Positions 1-9,268 of a stretch of 64,000 bases of DNA are shown here, piece after piece. The stretch is taken from assembly GCA_030407315.1 (NCBI GenBank), contig JALQPE010001823.1, positions 186,001-250,000 of the forward strand. The letters are read 5' to 3'. A program made the position numbers and the translations under genes. Source of the stretch: Asparagopsis taxiformis (lineage: Eukaryota; Rhodophyta; Florideophyceae; Bonnemaisoniales; Bonnemaisoniaceae). Position 1 is the first letter of the stretch. Each line of letters begins with the position of its first letter. The notes under the pieces are model-generated. The model was given only the letters and a program-made list of their open reading frames with translations. It had not been told where the DNA came from and did no database searches.

Positions 1-305
1 AACTTCGCCGTCCCAATTCAGCCATGCATCCAGCTGATAGGCATCGCAACCATGTCAAGGACGCGCGTCATAAGACCAATACGCAGAGTGCTGCACAGGC
101 TGCTGCGCGACGTGCAGCTGCCGCCCGTCTTTTGGAATCTCCGCCACAGAAAAACAAGGAGGAAACGCCTCTTTTGCGGCATATGCGCCCTGCCAAGCAT
201 ACAAAGTATGGCAAAAAGCAGAAATACATGTACCATCAAAATTATTATCGCAGCCCAAGAGGTGATGGACCGTCGTCGCCGAGTGTAGGACGCACTGGTC
301 GCTAG
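1..305 (+). CDS. Possible C-terminal end of a protein entering from the left edge
   Basis: The frame is open from the left edge and ends in a stop at 303-305; the first ATG inside it is at 24. The translation is basic and low in complexity, with an Ala/Arg-rich stretch followed by a Lys/Tyr-rich tail (YGKKQKYMYHQNYY) and a Gly/Ser/Pro end. I recognise no domain. It could be the tail of a gene that starts outside the window or a chance frame. The composition is protein-like, but there is no independent support, so confidence is low. Confidence 0.3.
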   Translation, partial: LRRPNSAMHPADRHRNHVKDARHKTNTQSAAQAAARRAAAARLLESPPQKNKEETPLLRHMRPAKHTKYGKKQKYMYHQNYYRSPRGDGPSSPSVGRTGR

Positions 306-1128
306 GAAACAAACTCGTCATTCCGTGGCGAGACATCGCTGATGACGGATGATGCAGCGCATTATCACATGCAATTGGAAATTGTTCTGGGGCTAGAGAG
401 TTAGCTTTCTGGTCGCGACTTGTAAATAAACATGTCCATCTCTTGTTCTGTTTCAATTGCTTTGCTCAATTGCTCTTTTTGCGGGGGGTCGTAATCAACT
501 GTGCGATATGTGAGGAAAAAATTGGAGGCCAACTGGTCGCTGGATCAGTGCAAACCTAGATCACGCGCAGCCGACGGTCAGAAGCGTAGCAGCCAACCAA
601 ATTTCTACAAGTTGCTATGGTTTTCAGCATTTCATCCATTATTTCTTTATCGCCAATAGAATGTTCCTGATAGGGGCGCGCCATTTCTTTTGAAAGTTGG
701 AAAATAATTGGTCTAAACATGAACAGCTCCCCCTATTCAAGCAGGATTCTTCGAGTGTGGGCGATTGTGGTCTCGTCGTGGAGTACCTTATTTAAGCCAT
801 CTCACTAATAAGGGACTCTTATTCTCGGAACATTTCCCAGTCGGAACGGTACGTGGGTACTAAATTAAATTGAACGATGTTCTGCATCCGTATTTGGATA
901 CTCCCATGAGTCCCCCATCATCCCACTGACGTCGCACATACCATATTCATCTTTACAGGTAGGGTGCGCCGTCAAACTCCAAACTGGTTTCAAAACTGTT
1001 TCACCACAAGTCCAACATTGTTCGTCGCGAAGTAACGAGGGGTGCATACAACATCCGTTCATTCTTAGCTGCCGGTAAACTTGCCAGTCTGGGATCTTCA
1101 GCGCATTTGACGTTTTTGTTCGAAAGCA
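306..1128. other. Intergenic, upstream of the CDK gene
   Basis: No convincing coding frame, RNA gene or repeat is seen here. An AT-rich TATA-like stretch (TATTTAAG) lies near 788, about 340 bp upstream of the kinase ATG. It could be a core promoter element, but this is only positional. Confidence 0.4.
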
Positions 1129-2208
1129 ATGTCTTCTGATGGCGTGCGCTCGATATGCTCATCACCGGAAGACCCCGTGACGCAAGCGCCTTCGCGAAAG
1201 CGCTGGAAGTGGTCTCGAGATGTGACTGATTTTGAAGAAATTGAGCAAATTGGAGAGGGTACATACGGACAGGTGTGGATGGGGCGTGATAAGGTATCAG
1301 GCGAAATTGTGGCTCTCAAGAAAGTCAGAATGGATCAAGAAAAAGAGGGTTTTCCAGTCACAGCAATTCGTGAATTGAAGATGCTTCGCTCGTTACAACA
1401 CGAGAACATTGTCAATCTGAAAGAAATTGTCACAGGACAGAACCAGAACCGCAACAAGTCGCGCCGAAACAAGCATGAAATTTACATGGTATTCGAATAT
1501 GTCGATCATGACCTCACAGGACTGATGGATACGCCGTCCATCCGTTTCACAGAGGCCCAGGTGAAAACGTATGCCAAGCAACTCTTGTCCGGTTTGTGGT
1601 ATTGTCATGAACGTGAAGTTCTTCATCGAGATATAAAAGGGTCAAACCTTTTGATTGACAACCACGGCAATCTAAAAATTGCCGATTTCGGTCTTGCTCG
1701 AACATTTAACGATAATCTCAGACGATATACGAATCGCGTCATTACTTTGTGGTATCGTTCTCCGGAGCTACTTCTAGGTGCGGAGGAGTACGGCCCCGAA
1801 GTTGACATTTGGTCTGTGGGCTGTCTCCTCGTCGAATTGCTCTCTAAAAAGCCGCTTTTCCCAGGTAAGGACGAGGCGGAACAATTGGATCTAATTCTGC
1901 GAGTTTTGGGTTCTCCTACGCAGGAAATATGGCCCGACTGGGAAAAGCTATCTCTAGCGAATATGGTTCAGAAAGGCCGTTATAAACCACGTCTGCGGGA
2001 ACATTTGCGCCATCTCAGCACACCAGCTCTCGACCTAATCGAATTGCTTTTGCAGCTGGATCCAAAGAGAAGACCCACAGCTGCGGAAGCGTTAGATCAT
2101 GACTGGTTTTGGTGCCAGCCATATCCTACACCGAAGCATGAACTGCCAAAATATCGATCGACGCACGAGTTCCAAGCAAAGCAACGGCGAAAAGAGGCGA
2201 AGAAGTGA
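1129..2208 (+). CDS. Cyclin-dependent kinase, CDK9/CDKC-like
   Basis: Single-exon 359-residue Ser/Thr kinase. It shows the Gly-rich loop IGEGTYGQV at 41-49, the catalytic Lys in VALKK (about 64), a PVTAIRE cyclin-binding helix at 76-82 in the context KEGFPVTAIRE, HRD at 156-158, DFG at 176-178, and an activation-loop Thr at about 191 (YTNRV). The PITAIRE-type helix and its flanks match the CDK9/CDK12/plant CDKC group rather than cell-cycle PSTAIRE kinases. Enzymes of this group phosphorylate the RNA polymerase II tail and elongation factors with a cyclin T/K partner. The C-terminus is short and basic. The start ATG precedes a short 35-residue leader. CDK9 cannot be separated from CDK12 on length alone, although the short length favours CDK9/CDKC. 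RPB1 is encoded in the same window. Confidence 0.88.
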   Translation: MSSDGVRSICSSPEDPVTQAPSRKRWKWSRDVTDFEEIEQIGEGTYGQVWMGRDKVSGEIVALKKVRMDQEKEGFPVTAIRELKMLRSLQHENIVNLKEIVTGQNQNRNKSRRNKHEIYMVFEYVDHDLTGLMDTPSIRFTEAQVKTYAKQLLSGLWYCHEREVLHRDIKGSNLLIDNHGNLKIADFGLARTFNDNLRRYTNRVITLWYRSPELLLGAEEYGPEVDIWSVGCLLVELLSKKPLFPGKDEAEQLDLILRVLGSPTQEIWPDWEKLSLANMVQKGRYKPRLREHLRHLSTPALDLIELLLQLDPKRRPTAAEALDHDWFWCQPYPTPKHELPKYRSTHEFQAKQRRKEAKK

Positions 2209-2263
2209 ACGGCAACGTAATAACGGGGCTTTGTCAGTGCAAAATGTTTCATTAGTGTTATTA

Positions 2264-3304
2264 TCAGTTTTCTAGTTTTCCAAAGATGTCGTCCATGTCA
2301 TCTGAATCTGACGAAGATTTCGAGCTACGAGACGGGATTGAACTCTGTTTCGCAGCATCTGAGTTTCTTCTTTTGCGCTTCTTTTTTTTCGCCGGCCGTT
2401 CATGCGGTGACGGTTGAGAATTTTCAGTGGTCTGAGCTTTTTTCTTACGTTTGCGGTTAGCTCGGAGGACACGGGTCGGTTCTGTAGGTTTGTCAATGGT
2501 TGGAGTGACCACAATTGCATGACGAGCAGATGACTTTGCAATTTGAGCAGCTTTGGGGTCATGCTCTGCCATGATATCATAGAGGCTAGGTCCCAGTGGT
2601 TTTTCAGCCAATGTAATTGCAGTCTTGTCGACCGGGATCGGTTTATTAGCTACATCCGATGAATCAGGATGCGAATTTGGCTTTGCATCCTCCGCTGTTG
2701 CCTTTGGGGTGTTGGATTGAGATTTTGTTTCACGAGGTTGAGGAATAGGCTGTCCGACATCTTCCGACGCTTTGTGTGACGTTTTCTTCTCCTCTGGAGG
2801 CTCGTCAGGATGGCAAAGCAAAGATGTTTCGACTAGCACCCCTTTCATTTCCGCCAGAACTTTACCTTCCAGTACAAAGAGGCGTGCGAGCATTGCAACC
2901 ATCGAAATTGCAAATGGAATAAAATGACCTCTGCTGATTAGCTCGAGTGTTACCGAAACAGCAGTTTTCGGAATGACGATAGTGACGACCTTTTCGAGAA
3001 GAGCGCCAATTGAGGCGAGATCGGATAAGGTGACACTAGAAATAGACAAAGGGGTTTGCTTTTTCGAATGTTGACCAGCGTTGCGTGGCAGCATGACGGC
3101 GTGTCGTAAAGAGTGCCACGCTGGATGGTCATGAATTTTGGTGAGCAGCCTTCGCACGTGTTCCAATCGTCGAAAGTAAAAGCCATGGCGATGTTGACTG
3201 CGGTTGCAGTACAACAATCTGTTGAAGGCTTTGTGCTCTGTCTGGCGAGATGGATGTGTTTTCAGGGAGAGCAATTGTTCAATTCGGCCTCGTAGTCGAT
3301 CCAT
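2264..3304 (-). CDS. NEPRO-like nucleolar protein
   Basis: A 346-residue single-exon protein. The N-terminal half is helical: an early RLEHVRRLL segment, then a hydrophobic block at about 117-150 with FIPFAISMVAMLARLFVLEG. This resembles the conserved region of NEPRO (nucleolus and neural progenitor protein, DUF4477), reported in animals to be a nucleolar protein associated with RNase MRP and pre-rRNA processing. The second half is disordered, Lys/Arg-rich (NRKRKKKAQ, KKKKRKRR), as in nucleolar proteins, and the protein ends in an acidic DDMDDIFGKLEN tail; a short DDIF-type motif fits this family. The start ATG at 3304 is the first in frame. The family assignment rests on pattern similarity only. 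Confidence 0.5.
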   Translation of the reverse strand: MDRLRGRIEQLLSLKTHPSRQTEHKAFNRLLYCNRSQHRHGFYFRRLEHVRRLLTKIHDHPAWHSLRHAVMLPRNAGQHSKKQTPLSISSVTLSDLASIGALLEKVVTIVIPKTAVSVTLELISRGHFIPFAISMVAMLARLFVLEGKVLAEMKGVLVETSLLCHPDEPPEEKKTSHKASEDVGQPIPQPRETKSQSNTPKATAEDAKPNSHPDSSDVANKPIPVDKTAITLAEKPLGPSLYDIMAEHDPKAAQIAKSSARHAIVVTPTIDKPTEPTRVLRANRKRKKKAQTTENSQPSPHERPAKKKKRKRRNSDAAKQSSIPSRSSKSSSDSDDMDDIFGKLEN

Positions 3305-3680
3305 TTGAGCATCGAATGTTTGACTCGAAATCGCGTTCTGTCGGCAACGCAGAAACGTCGTCGATAAAGCTTGAGGAGATGTGGTCTAGCTTTGAATTGG
3401 TTACATTGATGCTTATTCGGAGCTGTGGCTTGTTGACGCCGAGCGAACTGTATGCAGGGGAGACTAGCGTCGCCCATACTAGGTACAGTATCAACGCTTA
3501 TTATTGGGCGGTACAGGGTGGCACTGCAATGATTATAATGAGTGGACCAATAGACGGGGCACTGGGATTTATATTGGATTGAAATTTGTTCTGCTTTCAA
3601 GTGCAAGTCGAGGGAAATGTCTACTCGCCGTACGAATGCAAGTTTATATGTGATGCAGAGGGTCGTCCACGTTGCAAGTT
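3305..3680. other. Intergenic between two minus-strand genes
   Basis: 376 bp holding the presumed promoter of the NEPRO-like gene and the 3' end of the PAP/fibrillin gene. An overlapping antisense frame spans it but shows no domain. I see nothing else. Confidence 0.35.
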
Positions 3681-4538
3681 TCACGATGTAGCATCAGTAG
3701 CAGACTTTGCTTCATCTCTTACAAAAACATTTCGAACGCCAGCGAGTCGTTTGCTGACAAATCTAGCAAGGCGAAAGTTTGGTTCAATATAACTAACATC
3801 AACAAGTCCGGAGGGATCAAAATACTCGACTGGCAAAGCGCGCTGCAGCTCTTGAACCAAAGCCTGCAAATCGGCGGGAAGCTGGGGCTGTTTGCCATTG
3901 TCGCCATCGAGGATGGTAACAGCATGTTGTTGGAGAAGCACCTCGAGCCTACCAGGCCCCACAAATTTGTACGAGCAAGTGACGACGAGATCGGCGTACA
4001 ATTGCTCAGCAGTCGATTGATTGGTGAAAGTCCATCGGACTTTGTTTATAAGTTGTTTACGCTGCACATCAAATTGCTGTGCAATATGTCTGATTCGAAT
4101 GTTTCCCTGGGGCGAGGTGGGGGCGGTGGAGAAGAGGAGATTCCAATGGCCGGCGAGGGAGAGCTCTGTAAATGCGTCTGTGATCGGGGTAGCGTTGAGG
4201 CTTTCTAGCTGGAGAATGAGCTGTTCGACCTTTCCGCGCTGCGAGTCGAGATTGATGAGGGAGCTGAGAATGCCGAGGAGCAGGAGCTTTGTCTGCTGGG
4301 GGTCGACGGGGGTGACGGGATTGGTGGACGGGTCGGGGGCGTCTTGCACGCCGTTGTTCGTATTGGACGCGGTGATACGGATGCGCGGACGTTTGATGAC
4401 GGGTGGACAAATGGGCGGATATGAGAGCGCGGCGGGGCCACGGCGGGATGCACGCGGTATGAATGTAGGTTGGAAGGCGAGGATTGGTGCGTTTGGCATG
4501 GTTGTGGATGGGCGTGTTGTTGCAAGGAGGTTGCGCAT
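3681..4538 (-). CDS. PAP/fibrillin (plastid lipid-associated) protein
   Basis: 285 residues. The first 60 or so are Ser/Thr/Pro/Arg-rich with few acidic residues, as in a plastid transit peptide. The PAP/fibrillin domain follows: LLGILSSLINLDSQRG, then VEQLILQLESLNATP, then the hallmark LAGHWNLLFSTAP (family consensus is GxWxLlYTT), and near the C-terminus LVDVSYIEPNFRLARF, which corresponds to the family's conserved 'VtYLDedlRIsRG' end. Fibrillins sit on plastoglobules and thylakoids, where they organise lipids, carotenoids or quinone synthesis. The final motif is divergent (FRLARFVSKRLAG) and lacks the usual SRGNKG. A second family member at 16164-16817 is much closer to consensus. The first ATG is used; another ATG 12 codons downstream is possible. 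Confidence 0.75.
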   Translation of the reverse strand: MRNLLATTRPSTTMPNAPILAFQPTFIPRASRRGPAALSYPPICPPVIKRPRIRITASNTNNGVQDAPDPSTNPVTPVDPQQTKLLLLGILSSLINLDSQRGKVEQLILQLESLNATPITDAFTELSLAGHWNLLFSTAPTSPQGNIRIRHIAQQFDVQRKQLINKVRWTFTNQSTAEQLYADLVVTCSYKFVGPGRLEVLLQQHAVTILDGDNGKQPQLPADLQALVQELQRALPVEYFDPSGLVDVSYIEPNFRLARFVSKRLAGVRNVFVRDEAKSATDATS

Positions 4539-5291
4539 GTGCAGCGCACCGGTGAAGGATGAGCACTCGTGATCTGCGTGGCGCGGGCTGCGCGTGGTGG
4601 GAAATGTTTGAAATTTTGTAGAATGCTACACGTAACGAGCGCGCTTGCGACGGAGGTTTGAGGGACCGACGGGACCGGAGGAGACGGGGTGGGGGGGCGG
4701 GGCGGGCGAGGATATATTGTATTTCAAGTGGGAGGCATTTGTAGACGCGATTGGTGTGTTACATAGTGTTGGTATATGTATGAGAGCCGGTACGTACATA
4801 CCTGCCAGCGCAGAGGCAACACGTTGATTTCACAGGATAATTTTCAATGATCCGATGCGTTTCATAGGGTGGGTTGGGCTCGCGGCGCGCAGAGAGTGGC
4901 TATGGTCAAGAAACATAATGTCGGAGACGGCGGGCAAAGAGCGCCATCTGCATCAGCACTTGTACAGAGGACAACAATGCTTTGTGCGGCACGACTTGTG
5001 TACGTTGCCGCTTGCACTATACGTAATTACAGTACAATGCAGCGCTCAAAAAGGGGCATGCCGAGGGGACGGGACAAGTCGACCGACATCGGATACCCTG
5101 GTGTCACACTCTACAGTATACAGATCCCAAAATCGCATTCCCTTAAACTGTCCCGTACCACAATAGGGCCAACGTTCCCCACCCCGACATCTCCAACCAT
5201 CGACGCAGCACTACCGACATCCCATTAATAAACACCTCCTTCCCTTCCCTTCCCTCCCTCCCCCTGCCACCCCAACTCACCGCACTTCAGC
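4539..5291. other. Divergent promoter region, PAP/fibrillin and RING-H2 genes
   Basis: 753 bp between two divergent genes. Just before the RING ATG lies a strongly pyrimidine-rich tract (about 5235-5285, CTTCCC/CTCCC repeats), probably 5' UTR or core promoter of the plus-strand gene. A G-rich stretch lies near 4680-4710. Small open frames here look like chance. Confidence 0.4.
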
Positions 5292-6149
5292 ATGCCCACC
5301 TCCCAACCAGTCGGCCCTGTGCGACGACGCGCCCGCAGTTTTCGATCCCCTCTATTCTCCCGTTCTTTCCGTCCGCGATCCCGCCAATCCGCCCCAACCG
5401 CTACCCCATCCGTCCCCACCTCCTCCGCCTCTGCCTCCTCCTCCACCTCCGTCCCAGCCGCCGCCGCCGCCTCGACCCCGACCCCGACCGCAACACCACA
5501 TCCCAAGCCCATATACATCTACCCGGGGCTGCTACGCGTGGTGCGCGACAAGGCCATCGCGCTCGATAACCAATGTCCGGCCGTGCTGTACCGCTGCGCG
5601 CAATGTCGTCGTGCGAGCGATCGGCACTCATCGTCGCATCCCAAGCCGCTCAGCGAGCCCGCAGCGCCATGCGCCCATCGCAACGCATGTGCCATATGTC
5701 TGGAGGAGTTTCACGGCAAGGATTTGGTGCGAAAACTACCGTGCAATGTCAATCATGTCTTCCATTCCAAGTGCATTCTCGACTGGCTCGTCAATCATCA
5801 TCGTTGTCCGCTGTGTAACGAAGCCGTTATGAACGCCACTATGCACGCCGCATCGTCGCCGCATCTTTCTGAGCTTCGACGTCCCCGTCTTGAGTATGCT
5901 CGCTCCCGCTCCCATACCCACTCCCATCCCGCCGATGTGCGTCGCCGTCGCACACACGCCTCCAGCGCAGAGCTCCGTCTCACACGCGACCATCGCCCCA
6001 ACCCGCACACACACTGCCCCGCCGCACAGCGCAAGCTGCAGCCACAGCCCGCGGATAAGACAAAGAAGAAGCATAGAGGCCCGAGAACCTATTCGTACAT
6101 TGTGCATGATAGTGTTAGAATGGATTTGGACCCCGTCATTCCGGTTTAG
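5292..6149 (+). CDS. RING-H2 zinc finger protein, probable E3 ubiquitin ligase
   Basis: 285 residues. Residues 1-75 are low-complexity Arg, then Ser/Thr/Ala/Pro-rich. A short conserved-looking segment follows (YPGLLRVVRDKAIAL). The RING-H2 finger lies at 133-175 with ligands C133-x2-C136, C151-x3-H155-x2-H158-x2-C161 and C172-x2-C175. Such fingers recruit an E2~ubiquitin. The C-terminal third is His/Arg/Ser-rich and probably disordered. There is no membrane segment, so it is probably soluble. The substrate cannot be inferred. A 238-residue frame on the opposite strand over the same region is a shadow. Confidence 0.8.
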   Translation: MPTSQPVGPVRRRARSFRSPLFSRSFRPRSRQSAPTATPSVPTSSASASSSTSVPAAAAASTPTPTATPHPKPIYIYPGLLRVVRDKAIALDNQCPAVLYRCAQCRRASDRHSSSHPKPLSEPAAPCAHRNACAICLEEFHGKDLVRKLPCNVNHVFHSKCILDWLVNHHRCPLCNEAVMNATMHAASSPHLSELRRPRLEYARSRSHTHSHPADVRRRRTHASSAELRLTRDHRPNPHTHCPAAQRKLQPQPADKTKKKHRGPRTYSYIVHDSVRMDLDPVIPV

Positions 6150-7115
6150 ATGCGTTGAACCTTGGTGTAGCCTATGTGATATCGACATGCTAAACTTGTC
6201 TATCCATTCATTTATCCGCCGTCTCTCGTAATCTAGTTTGCACCGTATGGTGCGTATCCGCTTTCTGATACAGCTCCACTCTTGTTGCATGGTGGACTGT
6301 ACGAATTGACGCTTGCAAGACAATGAAATCCAAGCCAATCTTGCTTCCATTCGCTCTTGCAAACTCGTGACTACTGCATCTGGAACATGTGTTTCGAATA
6401 ACTCAGATGACAACTTGCACATTTCACTAGGCGCAATATCGATATGACTCATTTCTGTGACATTCTAGCGATCATTCTCTCACACCAATATCTATCGATG
6501 GTCTATGCAATCTGCATGTTGCGAATGCGTCGCTCAACTGCAAGCAAGCAACTCGCGCCTCAAGATATCTCATCTTGCACCGAATTGCCCACTTCTGGTC
6601 ATCGTTCACCCCAAATGATCGTCGCTCCAACTAGATGCTTGGACAGATCGCCGTAACCAATTATTCCCCATTCGACAACAACTCACCAAAACGACCAAAA
6701 TTGGGACGCCGCCATATATCCTCGCAAAAAATATCCCTTTTCAACGCGCTTTGCCAATGGTTGTTTCATGACCAAAAACTTACACTTTCACTTGTTTTTG
6801 CATCAAAACCAGTTTTGTAAGCGACATGATTTTATTCTATGTATGACAACCATCCACTTGCCGATGGTCGTCGTCGCCCAACAGTGCGGCTACCGACCCC
6901 ACCGCCAACCTCCTCGCGCTACGCAACACACTCAAACCACTGACGAGATACTCGCCGAGTTGTTATAAAGGAGATCAATTTGGTCCATTAACCATTCCAT
7001 TTATCTTGTATCATCTGCGAACCGTCCCATCCCTCAACCGATTGTATTGACCTGCAACAAAGCAAACGCCACACATTTGCGTGCTCTTTTATACTCTGCA
7101 TCCACTCGATCCAAC
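6150..7115. other. Intergenic upstream of eIF3i
   Basis: 966 bp without a supportable gene. I see no tRNA-like B box, long repeat or domain-bearing frame. The right end holds a TATA-like element, listed separately. Confidence 0.4.
6964..6971 (+). promoter_or_regulatory. Candidate TATA box for eIF3i
   Basis: TATAAAGG lies about 145 bp upstream of the eIF3i ATG at 7116. Position and sequence fit a TATA box, but there is no transcript evidence. Confidence 0.35.
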
Positions 7116-8099
7116 ATGCGTCCGCTGCTCTTGAAAGGCCATGAGAGACCCCTGACCCGTGTCAAATTCAACCGCGAAGGTGATCTTCTCTTCACAACAG
7201 CGATGGACAAGGCGCCAACTTGTTGGCGTTCCACAAACGGCGAACGCATCGGAACCTACAAGGGGCACAATGGAGCCGTGCGTGACGTTGACATGACCTG
7301 GAACACCGACCGTGTTGTCACTGGATCTGCAGACAATTCTGCAACGCTTTGGCGCGCCGATACCGGCCAACATCTGCATACATGGAAGTTCAAGTCTCCC
7401 GTTCGATGCGTTGCATTTAATCCCGGCGATGATAAAATTGCTGTGGCGACTATGAGCCTTATGGGGCAGGATTCTAATGTGTACATTTTTGCCCATGACA
7501 GAAATTCCGATGCCCAGTCTGACGAACCCATCGTAGTTCTGGAGGGTCATGAGTCCAACATTACTCGTGTGCTGTGGCATCCGGCCGGTGAGACTATTGT
7601 CACCGCCTCGGAGGATAGATCCTTGCGCAAGTGGGATGTTGCGAGCGGACAGGAGACCGACTATTTGAGGGCACATAAGGGCGATATTAAGGACTGCCAA
7701 TTTAGTCCAGATTATACTATGCTTGTAACTGCTTCCAAGGATCACACAGCCAAGCTTTGGGGATATCACAACCTCGAGCTGTTGAAGACGTATACTGTTG
7801 ATCATCCTGTCAACTCGGCAGCGGTTTCCCCCATTTTCCCTCACGTGTTGTTGGGTGGTGGACAAGAAGCCAGTCAGGTCACAACTACAACTGATCGACA
7901 GGGAAAGTTTGAGGCGAAAATTTTCCACCTCGTGTATGAAGAGGAGATTGGAAGAGTTAAGGGTCATTTCGGTCCTATCAATACGGTAGCGTTTTCGCCC
8001 AATGGTAGGCAATATGTGTCGGGAGGAGAGGATGGATTTGTTCGGTTGCACGACTTTGACGAGCAGTATTTCACAAAGGGCGAGGAAGATCGGGTGTAA
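7116..8099 (+). CDS. EIF3I: Translation initiation factor eIF3 subunit I (WD40)
   Basis: 327 residues from the ATG at 7116, where the protein begins MRPLLLKGHERPLT, the conserved start of eIF3i/TIF34. The frame extends 23 codons further upstream, but that extension is not conserved-looking. The protein is a seven-bladed WD40 propeller. Recognisable blades include FNREGDLLFTTAMDKAPTCW, GHNGAVRDVDMTWNTDRVVTGSADNSATLW, GHESNITRVLWHPAGETIVTASEDRSLRKWD, AHKGDIKDCQFSPDYTMLVTASKDHTAKLW and GHFGPINTVAFSPNGRQYVSGGEDGFVRLHDF. eIF3i is a core subunit of the eIF3 complex, which binds the 40S subunit during initiation in the cytoplasm. Length matches the family. An antisense 338-residue frame is a shadow. 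Confidence 0.95.
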   Translation: MRPLLLKGHERPLTRVKFNREGDLLFTTAMDKAPTCWRSTNGERIGTYKGHNGAVRDVDMTWNTDRVVTGSADNSATLWRADTGQHLHTWKFKSPVRCVAFNPGDDKIAVATMSLMGQDSNVYIFAHDRNSDAQSDEPIVVLEGHESNITRVLWHPAGETIVTASEDRSLRKWDVASGQETDYLRAHKGDIKDCQFSPDYTMLVTASKDHTAKLWGYHNLELLKTYTVDHPVNSAAVSPIFPHVLLGGGQEASQVTTTTDRQGKFEAKIFHLVYEEEIGRVKGHFGPINTVAFSPNGRQYVSGGEDGFVRLHDFDEQYFTKGEEDRV

Positions 8100-8214
8100 T
8101 GTCAATGTTAGTAGATCTGTGGCGATCGAAATGTCTGGAAAGCAACTATCAAGCCTTGTGCAGTAAAACTATTGTGCTCTTTTCGAGCCTTTGAAATGCT
8201 AACAACACCATGTA

Positions 8215-8824
8215 TTAATCATCTTCAGGTAGAACGCCTCCCCACTCAATCCCACCCGATTCAAACGAGCTTCCAAATTGTTTCACGTAGACTTCATCTT
8301 CATCCTGTAAAACACATTCGATATCACTTAGTGGATAACTCACACACAGAAGCGCGTACCCCTGCTGGCGCATTTCCTTCAAAAGACCAAGCGCCTCCCT
8401 CTGATTCACTTGCCCCGATGACAGCTTTGCGGCGCAGGTAGTACAACATCCGTTACGACATGAAGCAGGCAAGTCAGCACCGGCATCTGTCATGCTGTGC
8501 CATATGTAGCGATCCTCGGGAACTGTAAATGTCGTCACAGTGCCTTTCTTCGGGTCGGTAACAGTGACTTTATACGTCTTGGCGTCAGGACTCTATCCAG
8601 AAAAATGCATAGTTAGCAATAGTTATACGCAATTCAGACAACGCAACAAACTTAATGATGCAACCTACCCCTGGTAGAGATCCGTCCCGGAATCGTCGCC
8701 ACGGAGCTGGACTAGCCTCTGCCGAAACCATCACCGGCCGTCGCCAATTAACCTTTGCGCGTTGCTGTGTACTCAGAGCGAGCGGTTTCAAGGGAATGAA
8801 ATGGGAAGCGAATGCTAAAGACAT
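8215..8824 (-). CDS. Plant-type [2Fe-2S] ferredoxin, FdC2-like, plastid
   Basis: Two exons on the minus strand: 8824-8669 and 8592-8215. The intron is 8668-8593 (76 bp), donor GTAGGT, branch-like TGCTAAC, acceptor TAG. The joined product is 177 residues. Residues 1-40 look like a plastid transit peptide. The ferredoxin fold begins KTYKVTVTDPKKG and contains ASCRNGCCTTCAAKL with the first three cluster Cys, and LLCVSYP with the fourth. A C-terminal extension (DEVYVKQFGSSFESGGIEWGG) matches the longer FdC2 type rather than photosynthetic PetF. FdC2 in plants is a low-abundance plastid ferredoxin with altered redox behaviour. The exon junction is phase 0 and restores a normal ferredoxin N-terminus, which supports the splice model. 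It is divergent from MnmE. Confidence 0.85.
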
Positions 8825-9268
8825 GGTTTTGCGATTGGAAAACTGCACAATAGTTGGCAGGATGCGATGTGCCAAGCTGGTAAATGTGAGGCGACAAACA
8901 CAGGTAGCGCTACGAGTGTTTTCTCTCCACTACGAATGCAAATTTGAGCGATTTGAATGTTCAGCACAGCGGTAAGTCGTCCTGAGGCTGTCGTGTGCAA
9001 GGAATGAATCCGAGTTGGTGAGCGAGGTAGTGAGGAGGAGGAATGCGCGTCGGGGATCTCGGTAGTGGCCGAATCCATTGAAACGAGATTGAGTGCATGC
9101 CATCGCCATAAATTTAAACAAAAATACGATTTGGGATATAGTGATTTCGCACTTTGGTCGGAAACGACGCGTCGGGACCTTGCGAGCTGCCTGGTGCAAT
9201 TCCATCCGGGTGTACCGGCATGGACTTGGGGTTCGGATCTTGCATGAGTGCAAAGGAATAACGTCGAA
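8825..9268. other. Divergent promoter region, ferredoxin and MnmE genes
   Basis: 444 bp between the two start codons. It probably holds both promoters. I recognise no clear TATA box or other element, and the antisense frames here lack domains. Confidence 0.35.

Noticed and set aside
3262..3684. 140-residue antisense frame between NEPRO-like and PAP genes
   Set aside because: Overlaps the leader and start of the real minus-strand gene in another register and has no domain.
5736..6452. 238-residue antisense frame over the RING-H2 gene
   Set aside because: The Cys/His pattern belongs to the plus strand; no domain on the minus strand.
7089..8105. 338-residue antisense frame over eIF3i
   Set aside because: No domain, and it mirrors the conserved WD40 gene on the other strand; a shadow of codon bias.
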